64,000 bases of DNA. It comes from Cryobacterium sp. M96 (GTDB lineage: Bacteria > Actinomycetota > Actinomycetes > Actinomycetales > Microbacteriaceae). The DNA is taken from NCBI RefSeq assembly GCF_002929845.1, contig NZ_PJJS01000038.1:1-64000 (forward strand), written 5' to 3'. The translations under genes were made by a program, and so were the position numbers. Positions 27,336 to 36,871 of the stretch are shown here, in pieces. Within the stretch, counting starts at the first letter, position 1. The number at the start of each line of letters is the position of its first letter. The notes under the pieces are model-generated. The model was not told the origin of the DNA and made no database searches. It saw only the letters and a program-made list of their open reading frames with translations.

Positions 27336-28654
27336 ACAACATGTTTCGCTCCCTGAGCATCCCGAACTATCGAATCTGGTTCGCGGGGGCCCTCGTGTCG
27401 AACATCGGAACCTGGATGCAGCGCACGGCCCAGGACTGGATCGTGCTGACCGAACTGACCGATTACAACGCCACCGCGGTGGGCATCGTGATGGCTTTGC
27501 AATTCGGGCCCCAGCTCGTGCTGATGCCCTGGTCCGGCCTCATCGCGGACCGGTTCAACCGGCGCAGACTGCTCATCCTGACGCAGACCCTGATGGGCCT
27601 GCTCGCCCTCGGCCTCGGTGTGATCACCGTCGCCGGAGTCGCGGAGTTGTGGCACGTCTACCTCTTCGCCCTGGGCCTCGGGATCGTCGCGGCGATCGAC
27701 GCCCCCGCCCGCCAGACCTTCGTGTCGGAGCTGGTCTCCGACAACGACCTCCCGAACGCCGTGGCCCTCAACTCCGCATCGTTCAACGGCGCCCGGCTGA
27801 TCGGACCGGCCGCCGCGGGGCTGCTCACGGTCGCCGTCGGCGCCGGCTGGGTCTTCATGATCAACTCGGCGACGTTCGCGGCGACGGTGCTCGCGATGAC
27901 TCTTCTGCGCACCGTTCAGCTGAGGCCGCAGCCGCGGGCCACCCGCGAGCGGGGACAGCTGATGGCTGGCTTCCGGTACGTGTCCCGCCGGCCAGACATC
28001 ATCGTCGTGTTGATCACCGTCTTCCTGGTGGGCACCTTCGGCTTCAACTTCGCGATCTTCACGGCAACGATGGCCACGGTCGAGTTCGGCATGGGTGCCA
28101 GCGAGTTCGGGCTGCTCAGTTCGATCATGGCCATCGGCTCCGTCGCGGGCGCGCTGATGGCCGCCCGTCGCGGCCGGCCGCGGCTGCGTCTGGTCATCGT
28201 CGGATCCTTCGCGTTCGGCCTGTCCTGCGCTGTGGCCGCGGTGATGCCCAACTACCTGACCTTCGCGATCTCCCTGACCTTCGTCGGCCTGTCCTCGCTG
28301 ACCCTGATGACCACCGCGAACGCCTACGTGCAGACCACGACGCGGCCGGCCATGCGCGGCCGGGTGATGGCGCTCTATATGGCGATCTTCGCCGGCGGCA
28401 CGCCACTCGGGGCGCCCCTGGTGGGCTGGGTAGCCGACCAGTTCGGCCCGCGCTGGGCGCTGGGCGTGGCCGCGCTCTCGGGCCTCCTCGCGGCCGGGGC
28501 GGTGCTCTTCTGGATGGTGCGCTACCGCAGCCTGCGGGTACGGTTCCGCCGGGGCATGACCCCACGAATGCGGGTGCACCACGACGGAGACGGCCGCACC
28601 GCCGAGACCGCCACCCGCGAAATCGCGATCGTCGAGGCCACGGCGACGCGCTAG
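27332..28654 (+). CDS. MFS transporter, MFS_3/EntS-like, 12 TM
   Basis: Exporter-type major facilitator of 440 residues, beginning FRSLSIPNYRIWFAGALVSNIGTWMQRTAQDWIVL, a signature of the EntS/MFS_3 group. The loop motif LIADRFNRRRLLIL follows TM2. Start is TTG at 27332 overlapping the marR stop; an ATG at 27341 is the alternative. The C-terminal tail is arginine-rich and cytoplasmic. Coupling to a MarR regulator suggests drug or toxic-compound efflux (inference). Confidence 0.88.
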   Translation: MNNMFRSLSIPNYRIWFAGALVSNIGTWMQRTAQDWIVLTELTDYNATAVGIVMALQFGPQLVLMPWSGLIADRFNRRRLLILTQTLMGLLALGLGVITVAGVAELWHVYLFALGLGIVAAIDAPARQTFVSELVSDNDLPNAVALNSASFNGARLIGPAAAGLLTVAVGAGWVFMINSATFAATVLAMTLLRTVQLRPQPRATRERGQLMAGFRYVSRRPDIIVVLITVFLVGTFGFNFAIFTATMATVEFGMGASEFGLLSSIMAIGSVAGALMAARRGRPRLRLVIVGSFAFGLSCAVAAVMPNYLTFAISLTFVGLSSLTLMTTANAYVQTTTRPAMRGRVMALYMAIFAGGTPLGAPLVGWVADQFGPRWALGVAALSGLLAAGAVLFWMVRYRSLRVRFRRGMTPRMRVHHDGDGRTAETATREIAIVEATATR

Positions 28655-28689
28655 CGGAGTGAGACCCGACGAGCCTGGCGGCAGTTCTC

Positions 28690-28782
28690 CCCGAACGAAT
28701 TCGACGGAGATTCTGCCCAAATCGTTGCCATAAGGCCCGAAAAAGCAGGTTTCGCTCAGATTCTCCGTCGAATTGGTTCAAC
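28690..28782 (+). repeat. R1 element, copy 2 (93 bp)
   Basis: End A (CCCGAACGAATTCGACGGAG) starts at 28690; end B, inverted, finishes with CTCCGTCGAATTGGTTCAAC at 28782. The element lies between the convergent MFS and peptide-transporter genes. Confidence 0.95.
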
Positions 28783-28895
28783 ACCGGACACCGCGCCCCC
28801 CTTGCTGAACAGAGTCCGCGCGGTGCAGCCGGCTCTGAGCCTGTGGGGCGCAACACAACGAATCGCTTGGCATCCACTCGGCTGACGGATGCCGG

Positions 28896-30362
28896 TCAGC
28901 GCACGCCGTTCATCAGCCGCAGGATCGGTCGGGCGATCAGTGCGAGCAACAGCCCGAGCACGATCGCGACCCCGCCGATCACGCTGAAGTAGACCGTCTC
29001 CGACACCGATGTGTACCACTCGGCGAGCCAGCCGGACACCGCGGTGCCCAGGGCGATCGAGAGGAAGAACAGCGCGACCATCTGGGTCTTGAAGGGTTCC
29101 GGGGCGAGCCGCGTCGTGACGGCCAGGCCGACCGGTCCGATCAGAAGCTCCGCCACCGTGAGCACGAACAGGATCGCGATCATCGCGAGCAGTGGCGTCG
29201 AATTCGGGCCGCCGTCGACGAACGGGAGGAACAGCAGGAACGCGGAACCCATCAGCGCGGTGCCGAACGCGAACTTGACCGGGGTGGACGGCTGACGGGA
29301 ACCCCAGCGCGTCCACAGCGCGGCGAAGGCACCCGAGAGCAGGATGATGAAGACCGGGTTGAACGACTGCACCCACGACACCGGCAGCTCCCAGCCGAAC
29401 ACGTCGCGGTTGAGCCGTTCGTCGGTGTAGATGGTCACCACCGTGAACTGCTGCTGGGAGAGGGACCAGAACGCGGCACTGGCCACGAACAGCGGCATGA
29501 ACGCGTAGACGCGTTTGCGCTCGAGGGCGGTGATCTGACGGTTGCGCAGGATGACCACGAAGTAGCAGACCGTGGCGATCAGGGTCAGCGCGATAACGAT
29601 GGTGACCAGGCCGGATGCCGTGATCACGCCGAGCAGGACCAGCACCACGATCACGGCGGTCGTTGCGATCGCGGCCCAGAGGTAGCCGGCGTGGCGCGAC
29701 GCCGGCAGCGGGTTCGGCACCTCGTGCACGATGGCCGGCAGGCGCTTGCGGCCGAAGGAGTACTGCACCAGGCCGATCGCCATCCCCACGGCGGCGAGCC
29801 CGAACCCGTAGTGGAAGCCGAGGGTCGTCTGCAGCAGGCCGGTCAGGACCGGCCCGAAGAAGGCACCCAGGTTGATGCCGAGGTAGAAGAGCGAGAAGCC
29901 CGCGTCGAGCCGAGGGTCGTCCTTGGCGTAGAGCGCGCCCACGACGCTGGTCGCGTTGGCCTTGAGCCCGCCGCTGCCCAGCGCGATCAGGATGAGCCCG
30001 GTCGCCACGCCGCCGATGCCCGGCAGGAGAGCGAGTGCCACGTGCCCCACCGCGATCACGATGGCGCTGCAGAAGAGCACCCGCTCCGAGCCCACCAGGC
30101 GGTCGGCCACCCAGGCTCCCAGAATGGTCGACAGGTAAACGCCGCCGCCGTAGGCCCCCACGATGCCTGCCGCGGTGGCCTGCGGGATCCCGAGGCCGCC
30201 GTCGGCCGCGGAGTAGTACAAATAGAGCAGCAGGATGCCCTGCATCCCGTAGAACGAAAACCGCTCCCACATCTCGACGCCGAACACGTTGGCGAGGGCG
30301 CGAGGCTGTCCGAGGAAGCTTCGGTCGTCACGGGTGGGAGATTGTTCAACAACCGAGCTCAT
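28896..30362 (-). CDS. proton-dependent oligopeptide transporter (POT/PTR2 family)
   Basis: Imports di- and tripeptides with protons. The 488-residue protein has the family signature EMWERFSFYGMQGILLLYL in TM1 (ExxERF proton-coupling motif), GAWVADRLVGSERVL, and the PTR2 motif FYLGINLGAFFGP. About 14 transmembrane segments are visible. A minus-strand TAAGGT (30369-30374) ends 6 nt before the ATG at 30362, so leaderless. No neighbouring peptidase. Confidence 0.94.
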   Translation of the reverse strand: MSSVVEQSPTRDDRSFLGQPRALANVFGVEMWERFSFYGMQGILLLYLYYSAADGGLGIPQATAAGIVGAYGGGVYLSTILGAWVADRLVGSERVLFCSAIVIAVGHVALALLPGIGGVATGLILIALGSGGLKANATSVVGALYAKDDPRLDAGFSLFYLGINLGAFFGPVLTGLLQTTLGFHYGFGLAAVGMAIGLVQYSFGRKRLPAIVHEVPNPLPASRHAGYLWAAIATTAVIVVLVLLGVITASGLVTIVIALTLIATVCYFVVILRNRQITALERKRVYAFMPLFVASAAFWSLSQQQFTVVTIYTDERLNRDVFGWELPVSWVQSFNPVFIILLSGAFAALWTRWGSRQPSTPVKFAFGTALMGSAFLLFLPFVDGGPNSTPLLAMIAILFVLTVAELLIGPVGLAVTTRLAPEPFKTQMVALFFLSIALGTAVSGWLAEWYTSVSETVYFSVIGGVAIVLGLLLALIARPILRLMNGVR

Positions 30363-30478
30363 TGCTTGACCTTACCGTGTGCCCCCAGACCTGGGGGCAT
30401 CGGCAGGGTCGCGGCATCCGGCCCGGAGGGCACGGTACGATTTTGCCCGTACCGTTACGACGACCGGGAAGGGGCAAC

Positions 30479-30874
30479 GTGGATACTTTCTCGCTCGTTT
30501 CCCTCCTCAGCGAGGTGCTGACCCTGATCGGCCTGGCCGTCGGCGGGGCACTCTTCGCGGCCGGTCTCGTCGCGCGCGGCGTGAAGGGTCGCTGGGTACT
30601 GACGGATGGCGTCATCGCGTCCTCCCGGGCCGGAACGGTCATCCGCTGGTTCGACCGTGACGGCGAGGTGCACGAGTGCCCGGCGAACACACACGAGACG
30701 CACGGGCTCGCGCCCGGCGACGACGTGCCGGTCTGGTTCAGCCTCCGCACCCCCTCCCGGTGTCGCACCCACACCCCGGAGGCCGAGGGCCGGGCACTGC
30801 GCCTGACCGGCCTGATCCTGCTCGGCATCGGTGCCGCGTCCGGCGTGCTCGGCATCGTGCTGCTCTTCATCTGA
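30479..30874 (+). CDS. small membrane protein, DUF3592-like
   Basis: The 131-residue protein has an N-terminal membrane helix (about residues 10-33), a roughly 75-residue soluble segment containing GVIASSRAGTVIRWFDRDGEVHEC, and a C-terminal helix (about 110-131). This two-helix layout with a small beta domain is seen in DUF3592 proteins; function unknown. Start is GTG at 30479 with GAAGGGG upstream. Confidence 0.72.
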   Translation: MDTFSLVSLLSEVLTLIGLAVGGALFAAGLVARGVKGRWVLTDGVIASSRAGTVIRWFDRDGEVHECPANTHETHGLAPGDDVPVWFSLRTPSRCRTHTPEAEGRALRLTGLILLGIGAASGVLGIVLLFI

Positions 30875-31025
30875 GATCCTCTGCGTTCGCACGGAGCCCG
30901 CCGCCGTGACCAGGCCCGGTCAGCGCTCGGAACGATCTCTCCACCCCGGCCACGTCCGGTTCGCAGCGTGGAGAACCGGAGGCGGACTGCCGCCGGTTCA
31001 CGCAACTCCAGGGGAACCACGCAAT

Positions 31026-31560
31026 GTGCTCAATCCTGATCGCGGCGGCCGCGGCCAGTGGACCGAGGAATCACTGACCGCCTTCGCCGGGTCTCCCGAG
31101 TTGGGTGTGAGCACACTCGAGCTGGACACCCATTTGTCCAGTGCCAACCAGGTGGTGGTGTGGCACGACGACGTGATGACGTCCAGCAAATGCGCCGACG
31201 CCGCTCCCGCGTTCCCCGGCGACTCGGCCTTTCCCTATGCCGACGACCGGGTGCGCGACCTGAGCCTGGCCGAGATCCGCACCCTGGACTGCGGCTACCA
31301 GCAGTCGCCGGGCTTCCCTGAGCAGGCGAACACCCCCGGCAGTCGGATCGGTCAGTCCTGCAGAGCTTCGACTGGGCGTCACTGAACCTCACCCGGCAAA
31401 TCGCCCCGGATCTGACCCTGGGGGCCCGATCGAGCGGGGATTCCTGACCGGGCGTCGGGCAGCCCGAATCCAGCCCGAACCTGGGCGGCCTCGGCCTCCC
31501 AGTCGTCCCGTGGACGGTGAACGAGACCGCGGACTTGACCAGCCTGAGTGCGGCCTGAAG
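31026..31560 (+). pseudogene. decayed glycerophosphodiester phosphodiesterase (GDPD)
   Basis: A GDPD gene is recognisable in pieces. The first part (frame through 31385) reads NPDRGGRGQWTEESLTAF, LELDTHLSSANQVVVWHDD and IRTLDCGYQQSPGFPEQ. A second part in another frame has QSFDWASLNLTRQIAPDLTL from 31361 until a TGA near 31445, and VVPWTVNETADLTSL from 31502. The middle of the barrel and the C-terminus are missing. The catalytic His of the N-terminal HRG motif is Asp (one-base change CAT to GAT). No Shine-Dalgarno sequence is seen. Secreted GDPD enzymes hydrolyse glycerophosphodiesters; this copy should be inactive. Confidence 0.8.
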
Positions 31561-31630
31561 GTGCCGGCGGCGTATACCCGGTGACTGATGCGCCGCGGGC
31601 GCTGGTGCGCATCGGGCGCGTCGTGTAGCG

Positions 31631-31645
31631 TGTGGTCAGACCACA
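31631..31645. promoter_or_regulatory. FadR/LldR-type operator (TGTGGTCAGACCACA)
   Basis: A perfect 15-bp palindrome with the TGGTC-N-GACCA core of FadR-family regulators such as LldR and PdhR. The -10 hexamer TAGCGT (31626-31631) abuts it, so the operator covers the transcription start, giving autoregulation of the gntR-lldD unit. Confidence 0.8.
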
Positions 31646-31707
31646 CCGCCCGACGCATGATCCCCGCCGGGCACACCGCATGCCACCCCAACGTCGAGGA
31701 GGAGCCC

Positions 31708-32508
31708 ATGAGCATCGAACGCCGTGCCTGGGAAGTCGTGTTGCAGAACATCGAGCTGGATCTCCTCAGTGGGCGACTACGCCCGGGTGACCATCTTCCG
31801 CCCGAGCGGGCCCTCGCCGCCGAGCTGGGCGTCGGACGGTCCAGCGTGCGCGAGGCCATCCGGGTGCTCGAAGTGCTCGGGCTGCTTCGCACGTCCGCCG
31901 GGTCGGGGCCCACGGCGGGTGCGATCATCGTGGCCCTGCCCGGCGGCGGCATGTCGGCGCTGATGCGTCTGCAGGTGGCGGCGCAGGGGTTCCCCGTCTC
32001 TGACGTGGTCAAGACCCGGCTGGTGCTCGAGGCCTCGGTCGTGACCGAGCTGGCGGAGGCATCCGCCCAGGCCAGTTCCACCATGGACGCCAACGCCTCC
32101 CTGCACCCCGACCTGACGACGCCCGAGCTGCTGCTCTGCGCCATGGAGTCTCCCGCGCTGACCGAGGGGGAATTCCTGGCCCTCGACGCCGCGTTCCACC
32201 TGGCCCTGGCCACCGCATCGGGCAACCAGGTCGTGACCGCCACGATGGCGGGGCTGCGCAGTGCCATCGAGGGCTATGTGCGGGCGGGCGCGACCAGCCT
32301 CACTTCCTGGCCCGACACCTCCGCCCGTCTCCGCACCGAACACCGCGCGATCCTCGGCGCGATCGAGGCCGGCGATCCCCCGGCCGCCCGCAGCCTCGTG
32401 CAGTCCCATATCGCGGGTTACTACGCCGAAACCCACCTTGCCAACCACCTGCCCGACCTCTTCGCCAACGACCACACGGATGCCAACGGGCACCCGGTGG
32501 CCCGATAG
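31708..32508 (+). CDS. GntR-family (FadR subgroup) regulator, probable lactate-responsive
   Basis: The 266-residue protein has the GntR winged helix (about residues 8-70: [28 protein letters not shown]) and an all-helical FadR-type FCD effector domain with the metal-binding His/Asp positions ([24 protein letters not shown]). GAGGAGG lies before the ATG. It is 16 bp upstream of lldD, so by context it is the lactate-responsive repressor of that gene. The palindromic operator is in its own leader. Confidence 0.88.
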   Translation: MSIERRAWEVVLQNIELDLLSGRLRPGDHLPPERALAAELGVGRSSVREAIRVLEVLGLLRTSAGSGPTAGAIIVALPGGGMSALMRLQVAAQGFPVSDVVKTRLVLEASVVTELAEASAQASSTMDANASLHPDLTTPELLLCAMESPALTEGEFLALDAAFHLALATASGNQVVTATMAGLRSAIEGYVRAGATSLTSWPDTSARLRTEHRAILGAIEAGDPPAARSLVQSHIAGYYAETHLANHLPDLFANDHTDANGHPVAR

Positions 32509-32524
32509 AAAGGACCCTTCGACC

Positions 32525-33784
32525 ATGGTTCAACGACGCATCCCGAAGATCAAAGACCTTGCCCCGCTGATGCACTTCAAGACCCCCGAACTGAACGCGA
32601 AGAAGCGCCGCCTCGAGGGCGCGCTCACCATCTACGACCTGCGCGACATCGCCAAGAAGCGCACCCCCAAGGCCGCGTTCGACTACACCGACGGCGCCGC
32701 CGAGGCTGAGCTGTCGCTGGGCCGTGCCCGCCAGGCCTTCGAGGACATCGAGTTCAACCCGTCGATCCTGCGGGACGTGTCGGCCGTGTCGACGGGCTGG
32801 GACGTGCTCGGCGCCCCCGTGGCCCAGCCCTTCGGAATCGCCCCGACCGGGTTCACCCGGATGATGCAGACCGAGGGTGAGATCGCGGGCGCCCACGTCG
32901 CGGCCCGGGCCGGCATTCCCTTCTCCCTGTCGACCATGGGCACCACGTCGATCGAGGACGTCAAGGCCGCGAACCCCCACGGGCGCAACTGGTTCCAGCT
33001 CTACATGTGGAAGGACCGCGACCGCTCGATGGCGCTCGTGGACCGGGCCGCGAAGGCCGGCTACGACACCCTGCTGGTGACTGTGGACGTGCCCGTGGCC
33101 GGCGCGCGCCTGCGCGACAAGCGCAACGGTTTCTCGATCCCGCCGGCCCTGACCGCCGGAACGGTCATCAACGCACTGCCGCGGCCGGAGTGGTGGATCA
33201 ACTTCCTCACCACCGAACCGCTCGCCTTCGCCAGCCTGGACCGCTGGAGCGGCACAGTCGCCGACCTGCTCGACACCATGTTCGACCCCACCGTCACCTT
33301 CGAGGACCTGGCCTGGATCAAGGCGCAGTGGCCCGGCAAGATCGTCGTCAAGGGCGTACAGAGCCTGGCGGATGCGCGCACGCTCGCCGCCCTCGGCGTG
33401 GACGGCATCATCCTCTCCAACCACGGCGGGCGCCAGCTCGACCGCGCCCCGATCCCGTTCCACCTGCTGCCGAACGTCGTGCGCGAGGTCGGCAGCGAAT
33501 ACGAGGTGCACCTGGACACGGGCATCATGAGCGGCGCCGACATCGTCGCGTCCGTTGCCCTCGGTGCCCGCTTCACCCTGATCGGCCGCGCCTACCTCTA
33601 CGGCCTGATGGCCGGCGGCGAGGCCGGCGTCGACCGGGCCGTCCAGATCCTCTCCGAGCAGGTCTCCCGCACCATGCGACTGCTCGGCGTGAACAGCCTG
33701 GAGGAGCTCGAGCCGGGCCACGTCACCCAGCTCGCACGCCTCGGCCGCATCGCGCAGCCGGTGGCGGCATCCGTCGGCGTGTAG
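32525..33784 (+). CDS. lldD: L-lactate dehydrogenase (FMN, quinone-dependent)
   Basis: Oxidises L-lactate to pyruvate, feeding electrons to the respiratory chain. The 419-residue TIM-barrel alpha-hydroxy-acid oxidase starts the fold at [24 protein letters not shown], has [16 protein letters not shown] and [20 protein letters not shown], and the catalytic SNHGGRQLD with His300. GAAAGGA precedes the ATG. It is cotranscribed with the GntR regulator and ends at a strong hairpin. A related alpha-hydroxy acid (glycolate, mandelate) is possible, but lactate fits family and regulator best. Confidence 0.9.
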   Translation: MVQRRIPKIKDLAPLMHFKTPELNAKKRRLEGALTIYDLRDIAKKRTPKAAFDYTDGAAEAELSLGRARQAFEDIEFNPSILRDVSAVSTGWDVLGAPVAQPFGIAPTGFTRMMQTEGEIAGAHVAARAGIPFSLSTMGTTSIEDVKAANPHGRNWFQLYMWKDRDRSMALVDRAAKAGYDTLLVTVDVPVAGARLRDKRNGFSIPPALTAGTVINALPRPEWWINFLTTEPLAFASLDRWSGTVADLLDTMFDPTVTFEDLAWIKAQWPGKIVVKGVQSLADARTLAALGVDGIILSNHGGRQLDRAPIPFHLLPNVVREVGSEYEVHLDTGIMSGADIVASVALGARFTLIGRAYLYGLMAGGEAGVDRAVQILSEQVSRTMRLLGVNSLEELEPGHVTQLARLGRIAQPVAASVGV

Positions 33785-33828
33785 TGTCGTGGCCGCCCGG
33801 CCGGTCGCACCTCGCCGAGTGTCGGCGT

Positions 33829-33870
33829 TTGTGCCGAGCTGACCCGTTCCAGCGGGTCAACTCGGCACAA
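33829..33870. terminator. strong hairpin between convergent lldD and rocD
   Basis: TTGTGCCGAGCTGACCCG pairs with 33853-33870 across a 6-nt loop (TTCCAG), with one G-T mismatch in 18 bp. It has no long U tract on the plus strand. A bidirectional terminator is the simplest reading. Confidence 0.7.
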
Positions 33871-33892
33871 GCGGGATAACTCGGCGGCTCGG

Positions 33893-35149
33893 CTACGCGG
33901 CGGCGAGCTCTGCGAGCACGGCGGCCAATTGCTCGACCGCCCAGTCGAGGTCGGCCTCGGAGACCACGATCGGCGGGGCCAACCGGATGGTGAAGCCGTG
34001 GGTGTCCTTCGCGAGCACGCCGCGGGCCAGGAGGGCCTCGCAGACCACCCGGCCGGGGGCCAGCGTCGGGTCGATGTCGATGCCGGCCCAGAGGCCGGCG
34101 CCACGCACGGCCACGACGCCCTGGCCGATCAACCCGGTCAGCCCGTCGTGCAGGCGGGCGCCGAGAACACGCGCGCGCTCCTGCTGCTCGCCGGTGGCCA
34201 GCAGTTTCACCACGGCGAGGCCGACGGCCGCCGCCAGCGGGTTGCCGCCGAAGGTCGAGCCGTGCTCGCCGGGGCGGAGCACACCGAGGATGTCCCGATT
34301 GCCGACGACCGCCGAGACCGGCACGATGCCGCCGCCGAGTGCCTTGCCGAGCAGGTAGAGGTCAGGAACGACGCCCACCAGGTCGCAAGCGAAGGTCGCT
34401 CCCGTGCGGCCGAGGCCGGACTGGATCTCGTCGGCGATGAACAGCACATTGTGGCGGTTCGTGATCTCGCGCACGGCCGGCAGGTAGTCGGCCGGCGGCA
34501 CGACGATGCCGGCCTCGCCCTGGATGGGCTCGAGCAGCACCGCGACCGTGTTCGCGTCGATCGCAGCCTCGAGGGCCGCGGCGTCTCCGTAGGGAACCGT
34601 GCGGAACCCCGGCGTGAACGGCCCGAAATCCTTACGGGCCGACTCGTCGTCGGAGAAGCTGACGATCGTGGTGGTGCGGCCGTGAAAGTTCTCCCCGGCC
34701 ACGATGATGTTCGCCATCCCGGCGGCGACGCCCTTGACCCGATAGCCCCAGGCGCGGGCCACCTTGATGCCGGACTCCACCGCCTCGGCGCCCGTGTTCA
34801 TCGGCAGGACCATGTCCTTGCCGGAGAGCTCGGCGAGCGCGGTCACGAACGGGCCGAGCTGGTCGTTGTGGAAGGCGCGGCTGGTGAGCGTGATGCGGCC
34901 CAGTTGCTCGCGAGCGGCGTCCAACAGGAGCGGGTTGGAGTGGCCGAAGTTGACCGCGGAGTACGCGGCCAGGCAGTCCAGGTAGCGGCGGCCGTCGACA
35001 TCCGTCACCCAGGCGCCGTCGCCGGACGCGACGACCACGGGCAGCGGATGGTAATTGTGGGCCGCGTGCTCGTCTTCCAGCGCGATATACGCGGCCTGTC
35101 CGAGCGCGGCGGCCGGGGCGGTGGCCTGGTCGGTCATCGGGTCGGTCAT
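33893..35149 (-). CDS. rocD: ornithine--oxo-acid transaminase
   Basis: Converts ornithine and 2-oxoglutarate to glutamate semialdehyde and glutamate. The 418-residue class III aminotransferase has the PLP site FIADEIQSGLGRTG followed by LLGKALGGG (Lys near residue 268), plus NTGAEAVESGIK and FHGRTTTIVSFS. The ATG at 35149 overlaps the ddaH stop (ATGA), which decides the start. Together with ddaH upstream and the divergent Lrp regulator it forms an arginine/ornithine degradation module. Its product feeds the same pool as the P5C dehydrogenase of PutA. Confidence 0.93.
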   Translation of the reverse strand: MTDPMTDQATAPAAALGQAAYIALEDEHAAHNYHPLPVVVASGDGAWVTDVDGRRYLDCLAAYSAVNFGHSNPLLLDAAREQLGRITLTSRAFHNDQLGPFVTALAELSGKDMVLPMNTGAEAVESGIKVARAWGYRVKGVAAGMANIIVAGENFHGRTTTIVSFSDDESARKDFGPFTPGFRTVPYGDAAALEAAIDANTVAVLLEPIQGEAGIVVPPADYLPAVREITNRHNVLFIADEIQSGLGRTGATFACDLVGVVPDLYLLGKALGGGIVPVSAVVGNRDILGVLRPGEHGSTFGGNPLAAAVGLAVVKLLATGEQQERARVLGARLHDGLTGLIGQGVVAVRGAGLWAGIDIDPTLAPGRVVCEALLARGVLAKDTHGFTIRLAPPIVVSEADLDWAVEQLAAVLAELAAA

Positions 35150-36024
35150 CGGCGCAGCTCCAGGGTGCAGCACTTCACGCCTCCTCCACCGAGCAGCAGC
35201 TCGGACAGGTCGACCCCGATCGGGTTGAAGCCGCGGGCGCGCAGTTGGGCCTCGAAGCCCTTCGCCCGCGCGGCGATGACCACGTTGTAGCCGTCGGAAT
35301 AGGAGTTGAGGCCGAGGATGGCCGCGTCCTCCTCGGCGACGATGATGGCGTCCGGGAATCGCTCGCGCAGGATGGCCAGGCTCGGCTCGTCGAACGCGCT
35401 CGGCAGGTAGGCGATCTCGCCGTTGCCCGTGGCCGGCGACGCGTCGAGCACGGCGATGGCCGTGTCGAGGTGGTAAAAGCTCGGATTGATCAGGTTGAGC
35501 GTGATCACGGGGCGGCCGTAGATCGCCGACACCTCTTCATGGCTGTTCGAGGCGCTGCGGAACCCGGTGCCCGCGAGGATCACGTCGCCCACGAGCAGGA
35601 AGTCGCCCTCGCCCTCGTTGATCTCCGCCGGCACGCGCACGTCGAAGCCGTTGGCACCGAACCAGTCCATGTAGGCCGGACCTTCCGGCTGGCGTTCGGC
35701 GTAGGTGAAGGCCGCGCCGTAGGAGATGTTGTCGATGACGAATCCGCCATTGGCCGCGTAGACCATGTCCGGCAGGCCGTCGACGGGTTCGATCAGGTGC
35801 ACGTCGAAGCCGAGGCCGACATAGGTGTCGTGAAGCGTTTGCCACTGGGCGACGGCGAGCGCGGTGTCCGTCGGGATGGCGGGATCCATCCAGGGGTTGA
35901 TGCGATAGACGACGGAAAAGAATTCGGGCTTGCACATCAGCACGATGCGCTTGACGGGCGTGCGCACGGGGAGGGTCGGCGAGACGAGCTCGTCCAGGTT
36001 CGGGGCGGTGAGGTTGGTCGACAT
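35146..36024 (-). CDS. ddaH: dimethylargininase / amidinohydrolase
   Basis: A pentein-fold amidinotransferase-family enzyme of 292 residues that by family releases citrulline from methylated arginine or a similar guanidino substrate. Conserved segments: MCKPEFFSVVYRINPWM at the N-terminus, EGEGDFLLVGDVILAG, YHLDTAIAVLD with the active-site His, and the C-terminal GGGGVKCCTLELRR with the nucleophile Cys (285 or 286). AAGGAG precedes the ATG at 36024. Upstream of and coupled to rocD. Because it lies beside ornithine aminotransferase, a direct arginine-catabolic substrate is possible. Confidence 0.87.
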   Translation of the reverse strand: MSTNLTAPNLDELVSPTLPVRTPVKRIVLMCKPEFFSVVYRINPWMDPAIPTDTALAVAQWQTLHDTYVGLGFDVHLIEPVDGLPDMVYAANGGFVIDNISYGAAFTYAERQPEGPAYMDWFGANGFDVRVPAEINEGEGDFLLVGDVILAGTGFRSASNSHEEVSAIYGRPVITLNLINPSFYHLDTAIAVLDASPATGNGEIAYLPSAFDEPSLAILRERFPDAIIVAEEDAAILGLNSYSDGYNVVIAARAKGFEAQLRARGFNPIGVDLSELLLGGGGVKCCTLELRR

Positions 36025-36371
36025 GGTGACTCCTTCGGCGGCCATCCGCCCCCTTCGGGTGAGGTCGGCTGGCGGGGTGGATGGCGGACCAGGTCACTCA
36101 CGAGAGCTCTGCCGGCACGAAACGCCTGGGCAGAGACGCCATACTTAGTCTCACACAGCACGAATCGGATGTGCACCCCACTCTGCGCCGAAAACGTGCG
36201 CGCGTCCGGCACCTCACGCAGTTTTCCGCCACAACGGGCGATGACGGATGCCGCACGTCCGCCCGTTGCTCCGCTCGCCACGGCGCAGCTATCCAGTGAA
36301 TTGCGCTATCGGGCGCGGGTTTTCTGCGTTAATGCGTGCGCCAGCGCAACGATGCCCCCTAGACTCTCGGC
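36025..36371. other. divergent control region between ddaH and the Lrp gene
   Basis: This 347-bp gap holds no credible gene. It carries the promoter of the Lrp gene (TAGACT at 36360-36365, 6 nt before the ATG), and TTGCGC (36301) with GCGCAA further on, a possible Lrp-type site. A weak AT-rich minus-strand stretch near 36140-36150 could be the ddaH -10 region. Long gaps of this kind are usual for Lrp-controlled divergent units. Confidence 0.5.
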
Positions 36372-36809
36372 ATGGACAACCTCGACCGTGGCATTCTCGA
36401 CCTGCTCCGCCAGAACGCCCGGGCGGGATACGGCGATATCGGCTCGGTCGTCGGACTCTCGGCGTCGGCCGTGAAACGCCGGGTCGACCGGCTCGTGGCC
36501 GACCGCGTCATCCGCGGTTTCACCATCCAGGTGGATCCGGCCATCGACGGCATGAGCACCGAGGCCTACGTCGAGCTGTTCTGCCGCGGCACCGTGGCGC
36601 CCGAGGAATTACTGCGCATCCTGTCCGGGGTGCCAGAGGTCGTGGACGCCGGAACCGTCACGGGCAGCGCCGACGCCATCGTGCACATCCGGGCCCGGGA
36701 CATCCCCGGTCTGGAGGCGGCGCTGGAAAAGGTGCGTTTGGCACCCAACGTGGACCACACCCGCAGCGCGATCGTGCTCTCCCGGCTGATTCACCGCTCC
36801 GCCGAGTAG
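36372..36809 (+). CDS. Lrp/AsnC-family transcriptional regulator
   Basis: The 145-residue protein has an N-terminal helix-turn-helix (LDRGILDLLRQNARAGYGDIGSVVGLSASAVKRRVDRL) and a C-terminal RAM effector domain from about residue 62. TAGACT ends 6 nt before the ATG, so leaderless. Divergent from ddaH-rocD, it is the likely amino-acid-responsive regulator of that operon. Confidence 0.92.
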   Translation: MDNLDRGILDLLRQNARAGYGDIGSVVGLSASAVKRRVDRLVADRVIRGFTIQVDPAIDGMSTEAYVELFCRGTVAPEELLRILSGVPEVVDAGTVTGSADAIVHIRARDIPGLEAALEKVRLAPNVDHTRSAIVLSRLIHRSAE

Positions 36810-36871
36810 CCGCCCGGCTCCCAGCAGGATCGGACCGGCCGGCGCCGAGGACATCAGCGCGGCGCGTGTCG

